A stretch of DNA of 64,000 nt. Origin: Oscillospiraceae bacterium (GTDB lineage Bacteria; Bacillota; Clostridia; Oscillospirales; Oscillospiraceae). The stretch lies in NCBI GenBank assembly GCA_015067835.1, contig SVLS01000008.1, forward strand, positions 1-64,000. The letters run 5' to 3'. The notes under the pieces were generated by a model, which saw nothing but the letters and a program-made list of their open reading frames with translations, made no database searches and was not told the DNA's origin. Each line of letters opens with the position of its first letter. Positions within the stretch are counted from its first letter, which is position 1. Below, piece after piece: positions 10,001 through 17,440 of this stretch. The position numbers and the translations under genes are program-made.

Positions 10001-10496
10001 CTATTTGAATCCCATCCGCAGGATCATTGGGAAACAGCGCATCTATATTGTTAGAAGCCGTAGAAAAACCGTTTTTAGCATTAATCAGTTGGATGTTCTT
10101 TTCAACGATGCGTCCGCTACTATCGATAAATTTCACATCTTTATCCATATAATACACAGTCGCCGTACCGTCATTGTTGAGGAACGCATAACTGCTGAGT
10201 GTTTCCCTTTCCGGCAAACGTGCAATATGTCCACGCCGAGCGAAAACCGATTCATCAATATATTGCAGAATTTGTGTTTCACCTGTTAGCTCTTCAATCG
10301 AAATTTCAGGCATAACGGCGTTCTCATTATCATCTATTCTTTCTGAACCTATATACTCGTCTTCCTCTGTAATTGGTTTTGCTTCCAGTATATCCGTATT
10401 TAACGCCTGTGTCAAATTCGAATCCGCAATGATTGGAAGCAGTAAACTAACGACAAGAAGAATTGCGAGCCACGCCTTAGATCTGTTGCATTTCAT
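7008..10496 (-). CDS. Large secreted multidomain protein with C-terminal CHAT/caspase-like domain and ricin-type lectin modules
   Basis: 1162 residues, numbered from the ATG at 10496, which has AAAGGA upstream and starts a signal peptide (MKCNRSKAWLAILLVV). Apparent modules: N-terminal region to ~310; DNRLRE-like domain ~312-495 (ITALVRAWKNN, STA..GFIL pattern); bacterial Ig-like Big2 domain ~497-565 (ITWSSDNTSVATV, GVVTGIKAGQATIT); ricin-type beta-trefoil ~565-712 (GVYYLKNN, LWKITHLGGGKYSI); a second Ig-like stretch ~715-815; a second ricin-type domain ~817-965 (GVYYLRNKE, KWIITHLGDGTYTI); and a C-terminal caspase fold ~968-1162. In the last, ITHGSE supplies a His (H1029) and LGACDTAKGG a Cys (C1066), the dyad of CHAT/C25-like cysteine peptidases. 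No transmembrane or sortase anchor follows. Likely a secreted glycan-binding protease; target unknown. Two lipoprotein genes follow in the same operon. Confidence 0.85.
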   Translation of the reverse strand: MKCNRSKAWLAILLVVSLLLPIIADSNLTQALNTDILEAKPITEEDEYIGSERIDDNENAVMPEISIEELTGETQILQYIDESVFARRGHIARLPERETLSSYAFLNNDGTATVYYMDKDVKFIDSSGRIVEKNIQLINAKNGFSTASNNIDALFPNDPADGIQIAYGGYNIAMIPEGGQLQKTAQKNEESVCYPDYFGENASLVYTPLLDGLKEDIVLDCYTGVNTFTFRLLTDGLRPYQENGRFYLAKSADAETRINLGEVVSFDAKGRFSLGNTDIRVIKPSQEYRLTITVDEEFLKAESTAYPVSIDPTITISDTTYGAGAIEDITVYTGRPNANCNWTYLHCGYYDDTYKVARTLFRLQGLIQDDIYNSLSAADINSVEFHIREASGNPALPIYLYSNFGSASWTETGATWSNAGHICGDRYAIVSPASNSDTVFNITALVRAWKNNTASAAAGFILKSSDETSIDKAFYSSEYGTSSYRPYVVVNYNISSLSATVCENATQALSADGISGTITWSSDNTSVATVSSTGVVTGIKAGQATITASVSGQVRRQYTVYVVLANGVYYLKNNMSALYLSAQDSDVKAGTLLTQESKRTASPTRFSQLWKITHLGGGKYSIRPMHKLDRGIGVSGSNAALSTVNEDDSLALIGASNRWTISYSSSGYVIRQNGAADKTLAPQGLSSTAYTTMAFTNPTTLSNGHRWTLENVTSSVGNQIIFYDGRAKELTINATRHVAPRGGATCDSMDLFASFVSRYTNRQNIAWTSNDESVVKVLEVSGDVTGVTPYSFTTIEAAVVYDGVEYSRTYGMYVTAVPEGVYYLRNKETEKYADIYNSAMTTGAVICQSDFDGANTQKWIITHLGDGTYTIKSANSTSAMYMGVHGSSPAPNASVMLRTGTVVSGMRWRIIQASDGAYRIIPQCGENEGLVLAVNEDSIIGNNAPIQQRSYTNDTDYRDEWLVYQHRDYSLMFMGYEEGDPDMPGILWVVEHAFNSNPSILNGYAETSMTKLEIQEHLSSSKVFACITHGSETSITISNGSYTLGDVNALSADAFSNLRFVYLGACDTAKGGSDADNLVNALYSKGADTVLGFKHEVEVYETNVWTEEFMRSIAAGNTIDDALADADFWLDSNVLLPLDGYEYTVSEAYRYSIGPTNIAPCA

Positions 10497-10562
10497 AATA
10501 GCAATCCTTTCTATCGTAAAAGTGGAGTATAAGGCAGGTGCATATCTCATCCTTATACCGAT

Positions 10563-10601
10563 CTATGCTTCATATATTCCAATTGTTTTACGCAAACCCA
10601 T
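10563..10601 (-). CDS. Candidate 12-residue leader peptide upstream of the caspase-like gene
   Basis: ATG at 10601 opens MGLRKTIGIYEA, preceded by a strong Shine-Dalgarno (GAAAGGGGTG, about 7 nt spacing). It ends 66 nt before the caspase-like gene. The strong ribosome site makes translation plausible. Whether it is a regulatory leader or chance cannot be decided here. Confidence 0.3.
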   Translation of the reverse strand: MGLRKTIGIYEA

Positions 10602-10688
10602 TGGAATCACCCCTTTCCATCGTTCGTAACACAATTTTGTCGTCAGGAATTCCCTGTCAACATAAGTAACGAACAGCCCCCCGCTTTT

Positions 10689-10703
10689 TATACACCTTGT
10701 ATA
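10689..10703. promoter_or_regulatory. Inverted repeat in the upstream region of the caspase-like gene
   Basis: Perfect 6-3-6 inverted repeat TATACA-CCT-TGTATA in the 341-nt gap between the caspase-like gene and aspS. The gap also holds a minus-strand TTGACA (10660-10655) without a convincing -10, and a TATAAT (10781-10776) without a convincing -35. No promoter can be assigned firmly. Possible operator. Confidence 0.35.
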
Positions 10704-10805
10704 AAAATTTTTTTGACAAAAAATTCACACACAGAACTTCCCAGACAATTAAAAGCATTCGTACGTCTACACCGCATTATATTCCCGCATTAGATTACAC
10801 AAATA

Positions 10806-10832
10806 AAGCGGACAGGCGTTAACCTGTCCGCT
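10806..10832. terminator. Terminator hairpin of aspS; right copy of the 27-nt direct repeat
   Basis: Stem AGCGGACAGG / CCTGTCCGCT, loop CGTTAA, starting 5 nt past the aspS stop. T-rich on both sides (TTTTTATTA on plus, TTATTTGTG on minus). It is identical in all 27 nt to the hairpin at 5001-5027. Confidence 0.8.
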
Positions 10833-10837
10833 TTTTA

Positions 10838-12610
10838 TTATTCTTTGATATTCAGTGCGATGTGTACCGTATCCAGCTGGATCTGATCCACTGCGGTGGG
10901 CGCATCCATCATCAAATCCTGGGCGTTTTTGTTCATCGGGAAGGTGATAACCTCACGGATGGACTCCTCGCCGGTGAGAATCATAACGATACGGTCAATT
11001 CCCGGTGCTGCACCTGCGTGAGGAGGTGCGCCATAGGTAAAGGCGTTGTACATTGCGGGGAACTTTGCCTTCACATTTTCCTCGCCCAGACCAACCATCT
11101 GGAAGGCCTTGACCATAATTTCCGGGTCGTGATTCCGAACAGCACCGGAGGCTGTTTCATAGCCGTTGCAAACCATATCATACTGGTAGGCATTGATTTT
11201 CAGCAGCTCCTCCACATTGCCCTCCGCCTTTTCCAGCGCTTCCAGACCGCCCTGGGGCATCGAGAAGGGATTGTGGCAGAATTCCAGCTGACCGGACTCC
11301 TCGCCCATCTCGTACATGGGGAAGTCAACAATCCAGCAGAATGCATACTGCTCTTCATCAAAGTGACCGGGGACGCGCTTGCCCAGCATAGTGCGAATAA
11401 CGCCGGCAGTCTTTTGTGCCGCCAGCTTCTTGCCGGCAGCCATACAAACAAAGGAGCCGGGCTTCAGGTTCAGCTTGGAAACCAGCGCATCCTTGCAGCC
11501 TGCCAGGAACTTGGAAACGCCGCCGGTGAGTTCGCCGTTTTCATCCATTTTCACCCAGCAAGCCTTGTTGCCGGTCTGGACCTCCACATCCACCAGAAGC
11601 TTATCAATCCACTTGCGAGCCTGTGTGAAATCCTCCACGCTGACTGCCTTGACGGTTGCTCCCTCAAAAGGACCAAAGCCGCAGCCCTGAACCTCAGCAG
11701 TAATATCCTGCACTTCCAGATCGATACGCAGGTCGGGCTTATCAGAGCCGTAACGCTCCATAGCTTCGTTAAAACCGATGCGGCGGAACGGAGCAACAGA
11801 AATGCGGTCATACTTACCCAGCTTGGTAAACAGCGGAACCATCACATCTTCCAATGTGGACAGTACATCATCCTGGGTAGCAAAGGCCATCTCCATATCC
11901 AGCTGATAGAATTCACCTGGTGTGCGGTCTGCCCGGGCATCTTCATCCCGGAAGCAGGGTGCAATCTGGAAATAGCGGTCAAAGCCGGAGGTCATCAGCA
12001 GCTGCTTGAACTGCTGCGGTGCCTGCGGCAATGCGTAGAACTTGCCGGGGTGATTCCGGGCAGGAACCAAATAGTCCCGGGCGCCTTCCGGAGAGGAAGC
12101 AGTCAGAATCGGAGTGGTGATTTCCAGGAATCCCTTTTCCGTCATCAAGCGGCGGATTTCCGCCACGGTCTGACACCGCAGAACAATGTTGCTCTTAACA
12201 GCCGGATTCCGCAGGTCCAGATACCGATATTTCAGACGGGTATTCTCATCCGCTTCTTTGGACTTATTGATTTCAAAAGGCAGCTGATTGTGACGGCATT
12301 TACCCAGCACCTTAATGGCAGTGGGCACCACCTCAATCTCGCCGGTGGGAAGCTTGTTGTTTTTGCTCTCACGCTCCCGGACTGTACCGGTCACGGAAAT
12401 GGTAGATTCCTTGTTAATAGGCTTGATGATTTTCATCATTTCCTCAGTCTCCACCACCACCTGCGTGGTGCCGTAAAAATCCCGCAAAACAAGGAATGCA
12501 AAATTGGAGCCGACTTCCCGGACATTTTCCAGCCAGCCAACAATGGTTACTTCTTTTCCTGCATCTGCCAGCCGAAGCTCGCCGCAGTTATGAGTTCTGG
12601 ATTGGGTCAT
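10838..12610 (-). CDS. aspS: Aspartyl-tRNA synthetase
   Basis: A 590-residue class II synthetase that charges tRNA-Asp. The order is N-terminal OB anticodon-binding domain (about 15-105), class II catalytic core (motif 2 FRDEDARADRTPGEFYQLDMEM near 220-240), inserted GAD domain (about 290-410) typical of bacterial AspRS, and motif 3 near the C-terminus (GAAPGIDRIVMILTG). Length matches the bacterial family. The ATG has AAGGGA upstream. The sequence does not show whether it is discriminating. Confidence 0.98.
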   Translation of the reverse strand: MTQSRTHNCGELRLADAGKEVTIVGWLENVREVGSNFAFLVLRDFYGTTQVVVETEEMMKIIKPINKESTISVTGTVRERESKNNKLPTGEIEVVPTAIKVLGKCRHNQLPFEINKSKEADENTRLKYRYLDLRNPAVKSNIVLRCQTVAEIRRLMTEKGFLEITTPILTASSPEGARDYLVPARNHPGKFYALPQAPQQFKQLLMTSGFDRYFQIAPCFRDEDARADRTPGEFYQLDMEMAFATQDDVLSTLEDVMVPLFTKLGKYDRISVAPFRRIGFNEAMERYGSDKPDLRIDLEVQDITAEVQGCGFGPFEGATVKAVSVEDFTQARKWIDKLLVDVEVQTGNKACWVKMDENGELTGGVSKFLAGCKDALVSKLNLKPGSFVCMAAGKKLAAQKTAGVIRTMLGKRVPGHFDEEQYAFCWIVDFPMYEMGEESGQLEFCHNPFSMPQGGLEALEKAEGNVEELLKINAYQYDMVCNGYETASGAVRNHDPEIMVKAFQMVGLGEENVKAKFPAMYNAFTYGAPPHAGAAPGIDRIVMILTGEESIREVITFPMNKNAQDLMMDAPTAVDQIQLDTVHIALNIKE

Positions 12611-12645
12611 TTCTTCTATTCCCTTCTTCTTTTATTTCAGCCGTT

Positions 12646-12674
12646 ATTATTTCATAAAACGAGAAAAAAGTCAA
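12646..12674 (-). promoter_or_regulatory. Sigma-A promoter of aspS
   Basis: Minus strand: TTGACT (12674-12669), 17-bp spacer, AATAAT (12651-12646), 36 nt before the aspS start. It overlaps the last codons of the upstream gene. Confidence 0.6.
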
Positions 12675-13351
12675 TCGCCCGTCGTCAAAAGTTCCATCGT
12701 CAAATAATCAAAAAACGGTTCAACCACATCTGCTCGGCTTTCGATCACCGGAAACGCGATATAAATATACTCGCCCTCATAGGTGCACCCTTCTGCCAAG
12801 GGCGTGCCCGTGATATTGATTGCAACCGGCAGCCGCGTATCTTCATCTGTCTGAACATAGGCAAACCGCTCGTTCCATTTTTCCAATTTCTCTTTTGAAA
12901 TGAGCAGACTCAGGTCTGCAAAGGATTCCATTGGAACAATCAAATCCAGCGCTGTCTGATCCATCAGCACATAGTCATAGGCGCCGCCCTGGAATTTTGT
13001 ACGGAGCACCGACCGCATTTGAAAATCAGCCGTCGCCAATACATTCGGTGCCAGCTCCACCACCTGCCGCTGCGGATCCTCACCGCCGATATAGGGCAAA
13101 ACATCATCCGTCAGCTTTCTCTCCATTTCCGGCGGCATTTTCACATTGACTGCAGTGCCGCGCAGAAGCACCTCCGGCTTTTCCTTAACCGTCTGATAAA
13201 TAATGTCTCCCATCATAATCAGCAGCAAGAGGCCGATGATTGTATATTTTCCGTAGTAGTACCAGTAGTACTTGGCTCGCTCTTTCCAGGTCATCCCCGC
13301 CATTGTTTTCCAAAAGCTGCGCCGCCCCTGATCCACATGCTTCTCATTCAT
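12671..13351 (-). CDS. Single-pass membrane protein of unknown function
   Basis: 226 residues. A basic, aromatic cytoplasmic N-terminus (WKERAKYYWYYYGKYTI) leads into one transmembrane helix (about residues 37-55) and a ~170-residue external domain without motifs I recognise. Proteins with this Tyr-rich juxtamembrane segment recur in Oscillospiraceae genomes as hypothetical proteins, as far as I know. GGAGG lies upstream of the ATG. It sits 60 nt upstream of aspS, which has its own promoter. Confidence 0.8.
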   Translation of the reverse strand: MNEKHVDQGRRSFWKTMAGMTWKERAKYYWYYYGKYTIIGLLLLIMMGDIIYQTVKEKPEVLLRGTAVNVKMPPEMERKLTDDVLPYIGGEDPQRQVVELAPNVLATADFQMRSVLRTKFQGGAYDYVLMDQTALDLIVPMESFADLSLLISKEKLEKWNERFAYVQTDEDTRLPVAINITGTPLAEGCTYEGEYIYIAFPVIESRADVVEPFFDYLTMELLTTGD

Positions 13352-13384
13352 ACAACTATCCTCCAGCTTTGCACATTTTATACT

Positions 13385-13413
13385 ATTTTACAACTTTTCT
13401 CTTCATCCGTAAA
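13385..13413 (-). promoter_or_regulatory. Possible sigma-A promoter of the membrane protein gene at 12671-13351
   Basis: Minus strand: TTTACG (13413-13408), 17-bp spacer, TAAAAT (13390-13385), 33 nt before the start codon. The rest of the 13352-13658 gap holds only this and the divergent trmL promoter. Confidence 0.45.
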
Positions 13414-13578
13414 TACCCAAAATGGGATTATTTACGAAAACTTTACTATTTTTCCTGAAATAAACCGTTCTTGGTCTTATCCTTTTCCTCTGTCCATCGC
13501 ATTTTCAACAAATTTGAGAGATTTCTCCTTATTTTTATGTGAATACTATTAAAAGTTGGCAAATTTTCAATTTTTTTA

Positions 13579-13607
13579 TTGATTTTGCGGAAACTTTCGC
13601 ATACAAT
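13579..13607 (+). promoter_or_regulatory. Sigma-A promoter of trmL-pgk-tpiA
   Basis: TTGATT (13579-13584), 17-bp spacer, TACAAT (13602-13607), 51 nt before the trmL start. Confidence 0.6.
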
Positions 13608-13658
13608 AGGGTGGCAACTAAATTTCTGTATAAAATCTCCCTTTGATGAGGTGAAAAA

Positions 13659-14141
13659 ATGCTGAATATCGTTCTGGTGGAACCTGAAATCCCGCAAAAC
13701 TGCGGTAACATTGCCCGTACCTGTGCTGCCACCGGCTGCCGACTGCATTTGATTCGCCCCTTGGGGTTTGACATTTCGGAAAAAGCGGTTCGCCGTGCAG
13801 GTCTTGACTACTGGAATGCCGTCGAGGTTCTGGACTATGAAAATCTTCAGGATTTCTTTTCCAAAAATGATGTCAAGCAGATGTGGTGTCTTTCCACAAA
13901 AGCACCCCGCTGCTACACCGAAGCAAATTTTCAACAGGACTGTTACCTGTTCTTTGGAAAGGAAACAAAGGGTCTTCCGGAGAATTTTTTACAGGAGCAC
14001 TATGAACAGTGTGTCCGCATCCCAATGCTGCCGGACACCCGCAGCTTGAATTTAAGCAATGCTGTAGCCATCACCGTGTATGAAGCTTTGCGTCAGCTGT
14101 CCTTCCCCGGCCTGCAGGATTTTGGTAAAATGAAGGGGTAA
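13659..14141 (+). CDS. trmL: tRNA (cytidine/uridine-34-2'-O)-methyltransferase TrmL
   Basis: A 160-residue SPOUT-fold methyltransferase that 2'-O-methylates the wobble base of certain tRNA-Leu, using S-adenosylmethionine. Family motifs are EPEIPQNCGNIARTC at the N-terminus, FFGKETKGLP in the middle and the knot motif RSLNLSNAVAI near the C-terminus. Length is typical (about 155-165). AGGTG lies 7 nt before the ATG. pgk follows 27 nt later. Confidence 0.95.
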   Translation: MLNIVLVEPEIPQNCGNIARTCAATGCRLHLIRPLGFDISEKAVRRAGLDYWNAVEVLDYENLQDFFSKNDVKQMWCLSTKAPRCYTEANFQQDCYLFFGKETKGLPENFLQEHYEQCVRIPMLPDTRSLNLSNAVAITVYEALRQLSFPGLQDFGKMKG

Positions 14142-14168
14142 TCCCTTATTATAAATGGAGGAATCACT

Positions 14169-15368
14169 ATGAATTACAACAAGAAGTCCATTGAAGACAT
14201 TGAAGTAACCGGCAAGCGTGTTCTGTGCCGCTGTGACTTTAATGTTCCCACTAAGGATGGTAAAATTACATCTGACAAGCGTATTGTCGCTGCAATGCCC
14301 ACCATCAAGTACCTGGTCGACCAGGGTGCAAAGGTTATCCTCTGCTCTCACATGGGCAAGCCCAAGGGCGAATGGAAGCCGGAGCTGAGCCTGAAGGTTG
14401 TGGCAGAGCGCATCAGCGAGCTGCTGGGCAAGGAAGTCATTATGGCAACTGATGTCGCCGGTGAGGACTCCAAGGCAAAGGCTGCTGCACTGAACAACGG
14501 TGATGTGATGCTGTTGGAAAACACCCGTTACATCAAGGGTGAAACCAAAAACGATCCCGAGCTGAGCAAGGCTCTGGCTGATTTGGCTGACATTTTTGTC
14601 AACGATGCGTTCGGTACTGCGCACCGCGCACACTCCTCCACTGCCGGCGTGGCTGACTATCTGCCCGCTGTCAGCGGCTACCTGGTTCAGAAGGAAGTTT
14701 CCATCATGGGCAAGGCTCTGGCCAATCCCGAGCGCCCCTTCGTTGCCATTCTGGGCGGTGCAAAGGTTTCTGACAAGCTGAATGTTATCAACAACCTTCT
14801 GGAAAAGGTCGACACCCTGATCATCGGCGGTGGCATGGCCTACACCTTCCTGGCTGCTCAGGGCTACACCGTGGGCAAGTCTCTGGTTGACAACGAAAAG
14901 CTGGACTACTGTAAGGAAATGATGGCAAAGGCCGAGGCCAAGGGTGTGAAACTGCTCCTGCCCGTGGACACTGCTGTTGCCGCTTCCTTCCCTGACCCCA
15001 TCGATGCAGAAATCTCTGTTGAGTATGTGGATTGCACTGCTATTCCTGCCGACCAGATGGGTCTGGACATCGGTCCCAAGGCTTGCAGTGCATTTGCAGA
15101 AGCTGCAAAGACCGCCAAGACCGTGGTTTGGAACGGTCCTATGGGCGTGTTTGAAAACCCCACTCTGGCAAAGGGCACTATCGCCGTTGCACAGGCTTTG
15201 GCTGATTCTGACGCTGTGACCATCGTTGGTGGCGGCGACTCCGCCGCAGCCTGCGAGCAGCTGGGCTTTGCTGACAAGATTACACATATTTCCACCGGCG
15301 GCGGCGCTTCCCTGGAATTCCTGGAAGGCCTGGAGCTGCCCGGTATCGCCTGCCTGCAGGATAAGTAA
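14169..15368 (+). CDS. pgk: Phosphoglycerate kinase
   Basis: 399 residues, the usual length. It transfers the acyl phosphate of 1,3-bisphosphoglycerate to ADP in glycolysis. Substrate motifs [13 protein letters not shown] and the nucleotide-binding GGGDSAAA near the C-terminus are present. A strong TGGAGG ribosome site precedes the ATG. Codon use is strongly biased, as expected for an abundant protein. Grouped with tpiA downstream, with a dispersed repeat in the gap. Confidence 0.98.
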   Translation: MNYNKKSIEDIEVTGKRVLCRCDFNVPTKDGKITSDKRIVAAMPTIKYLVDQGAKVILCSHMGKPKGEWKPELSLKVVAERISELLGKEVIMATDVAGEDSKAKAAALNNGDVMLLENTRYIKGETKNDPELSKALADLADIFVNDAFGTAHRAHSSTAGVADYLPAVSGYLVQKEVSIMGKALANPERPFVAILGGAKVSDKLNVINNLLEKVDTLIIGGGMAYTFLAAQGYTVGKSLVDNEKLDYCKEMMAKAEAKGVKLLLPVDTAVAASFPDPIDAEISVEYVDCTAIPADQMGLDIGPKACSAFAEAAKTAKTVVWNGPMGVFENPTLAKGTIAVAQALADSDAVTIVGGGDSAAACEQLGFADKITHISTGGGASLEFLEGLELPGIACLQDK

Positions 15369-15384
15369 TTTATACGAACCTGAA

Positions 15385-15471
15385 TGTCATTGCGAACCAG
15401 TGCGTACACTGGTGTGGCAATCTCCTCTTAGATGGGGATTGCCACGGTCGCTTTGCTCCCTCGCAATGACA
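15385..15471. repeat. Dispersed palindromic repeat, copy 1 (pgk-tpiA gap)
   Basis: Starts with GTCATTGCGA (15386) and ends with TCGCAATGAC (to 15470). It contains an internal GGCAATC...GATTGCC inverted repeat and a small CCAGTG/CACTGG hairpin. It is a member of the family also found at 19435, 24493, 40999, 50599, 58961 and 59068. Confidence 0.85.
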
Positions 15472-15532
15472 TCCCTTCCATTAACTTTGAAAATTGCATC
15501 GTAAGATGTCACATATAAAGGAGAAACAAATA

Positions 15533-16309
15533 ATGAACAGAAAGTATCGTAAGACCGTCATTGCCGGTAACTGGAAAATGAACAAGACCCCCTCCGAAAC
15601 CAAGGAGTTTATGAATCAGCTGAAAACCCTTCTGCCCAAGGGTCGTTGGTGTGACATTGCATTGTGCGTTCCTGCTGTTTGCATTCCCGCCGCTGTCCGT
15701 GCAATGCGCGAGACACGGGTAGGTATTGGTGCAGAAAACTGCAACGCCAACGCAAGCGGCGCCTATACCGGCGAGATTGCCACCAATATGCTGGTAGATG
15801 CCGGCTGTAAATATGTGATCATCGGTCACTCTGAGCGCCGTGCTATGGGCGAAACCGATGCAGATGTCAATGCAAAGGTTCTGGCCGCCTTGAATGCAGG
15901 CTTGACTCCTATTATGTGCTGCGGCGAAACTCTGGAGCAGAGAGAAGCCGGCATCACCACCGAGTGGATTTCCATGCAGATTAAGCTGGGTCTGGCCGGC
16001 GTGTCCGAAGACAAGATCCGCAAGGTCGTCATCGCTTACGAGCCCATCTGGGCCATCGGCACCGGCCGCACCGCCACTCCCGAGCAGGCTGAGGAAGTTT
16101 GCGAAAGCATTCGTGCTGTGGTGCGCAAGCTGTACTCCTCCAAAAATGCACGGGCCATTTCCATCCTGTACGGCGGCTCTATGAACGAAAAGAACGCCTT
16201 TGAGCTGTTGGCTCAGCCGGATATTGACGGCGGCTTGATCGGCGGCGCTTCTCTGGTTCCCGAGAAGTTTGTGCAGATTATCGAGGCTGCAAATCAGCCC
16301 ACTGTGTAA
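15533..16309 (+). CDS. tpiA: Triosephosphate isomerase
   Basis: 258 residues. Interconverts dihydroxyacetone phosphate and glyceraldehyde 3-phosphate. Catalytic landmarks are N-K in GNWKMNKT, His in IIGHSERR, and Glu in AYEPIWAIGTG. The phosphate-binding YGGSM and GGASL are near the C-terminus. The start at 15533 has AAAGGAGA upstream; the open frame extends 13 codons further without family similarity. Confidence 0.98.
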   Translation: MNRKYRKTVIAGNWKMNKTPSETKEFMNQLKTLLPKGRWCDIALCVPAVCIPAAVRAMRETRVGIGAENCNANASGAYTGEIATNMLVDAGCKYVIIGHSERRAMGETDADVNAKVLAALNAGLTPIMCCGETLEQREAGITTEWISMQIKLGLAGVSEDKIRKVVIAYEPIWAIGTGRTATPEQAEEVCESIRAVVRKLYSSKNARAISILYGGSMNEKNAFELLAQPDIDGGLIGGASLVPEKFVQIIEAANQPTV

Positions 16310-16317
16310 GAATATTC

Positions 16318-16355
16318 ACGGAGCAGTTGCACAGTGCAGCTGCTCCGTATTCTTT
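16318..16355 (+). terminator. Probable terminator after tpiA
   Basis: 14-bp stem with one G-U pair (ACGGAGCAGTTGCA / TGCAGCTGCTCCGT), loop CAG, weak tail ATTCTTT. Confidence 0.55.
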
Positions 16356-16405
16356 GGAAAACCTCTTTTGACCGCAAGTGGAATTTGTTATGCGGAGGAA
16401 TCTCT

Positions 16406-17440
16406 ATGAAAACCCAGATTTTGCCTGCACAGCAGGACAATACTGCTGCCATTGCAGCAGAAATTATAAAGAATAACGGTTTGGTAGCCATTCCGACGGA
16501 AACAGTTTACGGTCTGGGCGCCAATGGGTTGAATGAAGCAGCTGTTGCCAAAATTTTTGCCGCAAAGGGTCGGCCTCAGGACAATCCGCTGATTCTCCAT
16601 GTGGCAGATGCTTCCGACATTGAAAAGTTTTGCCACAGCATTCCTCAAAGTGCATATCAGCTGGCAGAGGCTTTTTGGCCCGGTCCGCTGACAATGGTGC
16701 TTCCGGCGCGGGATACTGTTCCAAAATGCACCACCGCCGGTCTGCCGACGGTGGCAGTCCGTTGCCCGGACAATGCAGTTACCCGGCAAATTATCCGCCT
16801 TGCCGGTGTCCCCATCGCTGCGCCATCTGCAAACTTGTCAGGAAAGCCTTCTACCACCACCGCACAGCACGTGCTTCACGACCACGACGGCAGAATTGAC
16901 GCCATTGTGGACGGCGGTCCCTGCCGTGTAGGTGTGGAATCCACCATCGTGGATTTGACAGAGGAACGCCCCCGCCTGCTTCGTCCCGGCGGCATTACGC
17001 CGGAACAGCTGATTTCCGTCCTGGGGGATTTGGTGATTGATAAGGCAGTTGTCGGGCAAATTAACCCAAATGAGGTAGTGAAAGCCCCGGGTATGAAATA
17101 CCGTCACTATGCGCCGCAAAGCGAAATTGTCATTGTAACCGGCTCCCGGGAAAAAGCGGCGGCTTACATCCGCAAGCATATCACACAGCAGGATCGGGTT
17201 TTGTGCTTTGAAGAGGAGTTGGAGCTGTACAAAGGCTGTAATCCCCTGTCCTACGGTAAGGAATCCGATGCATCCACTTTGTCTGCTGGCTTGTTTGCGG
17301 CGCTCAGAACGCTGGACGACCCCGCAATTTCCAAAATCTATGCCCGCTGTCCGGAGGGTGGCGGTGTAGCATACGCTGTACAGAACCGACTAAAGAAGGC
17401 TGCTGCCTTCCACATCATAAATGGGGAGGAAGAAGGATGA
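16406..17440 (+). CDS. L-threonylcarbamoyladenylate synthase (Sua5/TsaC family, long form)
   Basis: A 344-residue enzyme making threonylcarbamoyl-AMP from threonine, bicarbonate and ATP, the first step of t6A37 tRNA modification. The N-terminal YrdC domain (about 15-205) has PTETVYGLGANG, KGRPQDNPLI and APSANLSGKPS. A C-terminal Sua5 domain (about 235-340, starting APGMKYRHYAP) marks the long Sua5/YwlC form. The ATG at 16406 has GCGGAGG upstream, so the 24 upstream in-frame codons are excluded. The stop overlaps the coaE start (ATGA). Confidence 0.95.
   Translation: MKTQILPAQQDNTAAIAAEIIKNNGLVAIPTETVYGLGANGLNEAAVAKIFAAKGRPQDNPLILHVADASDIEKFCHSIPQSAYQLAEAFWPGPLTMVLPARDTVPKCTTAGLPTVAVRCPDNAVTRQIIRLAGVPIAAPSANLSGKPSTTTAQHVLHDHDGRIDAIVDGGPCRVGVESTIVDLTEERPRLLRPGGITPEQLISVLGDLVIDKAVVGQINPNEVVKAPGMKYRHYAPQSEIVIVTGSREKAAAYIRKHITQQDRVLCFEEELELYKGCNPLSYGKESDASTLSAGLFAALRTLDDPAISKIYARCPEGGGVAYAVQNRLKKAAAFHIINGEEEG

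Noticed and set aside
10712-10717. TTGACA on the plus strand as a promoter
   Set aside because: No plus-strand gene follows; the next sequence is the aspS terminator and the aspS gene on the opposite strand.
10862-12898. 678-codon plus-strand open frame opposite aspS
   Set aside because: It is antisense to a clearly conserved synthetase, has no ribosome site and low-complexity His/Gln/Leu-rich composition typical of shadows. Similar long shadows oppose the topoisomerase genes (48427-50403, 50796-52589), RNase J (44514-46307) and the M18 peptidase (17652-19346).
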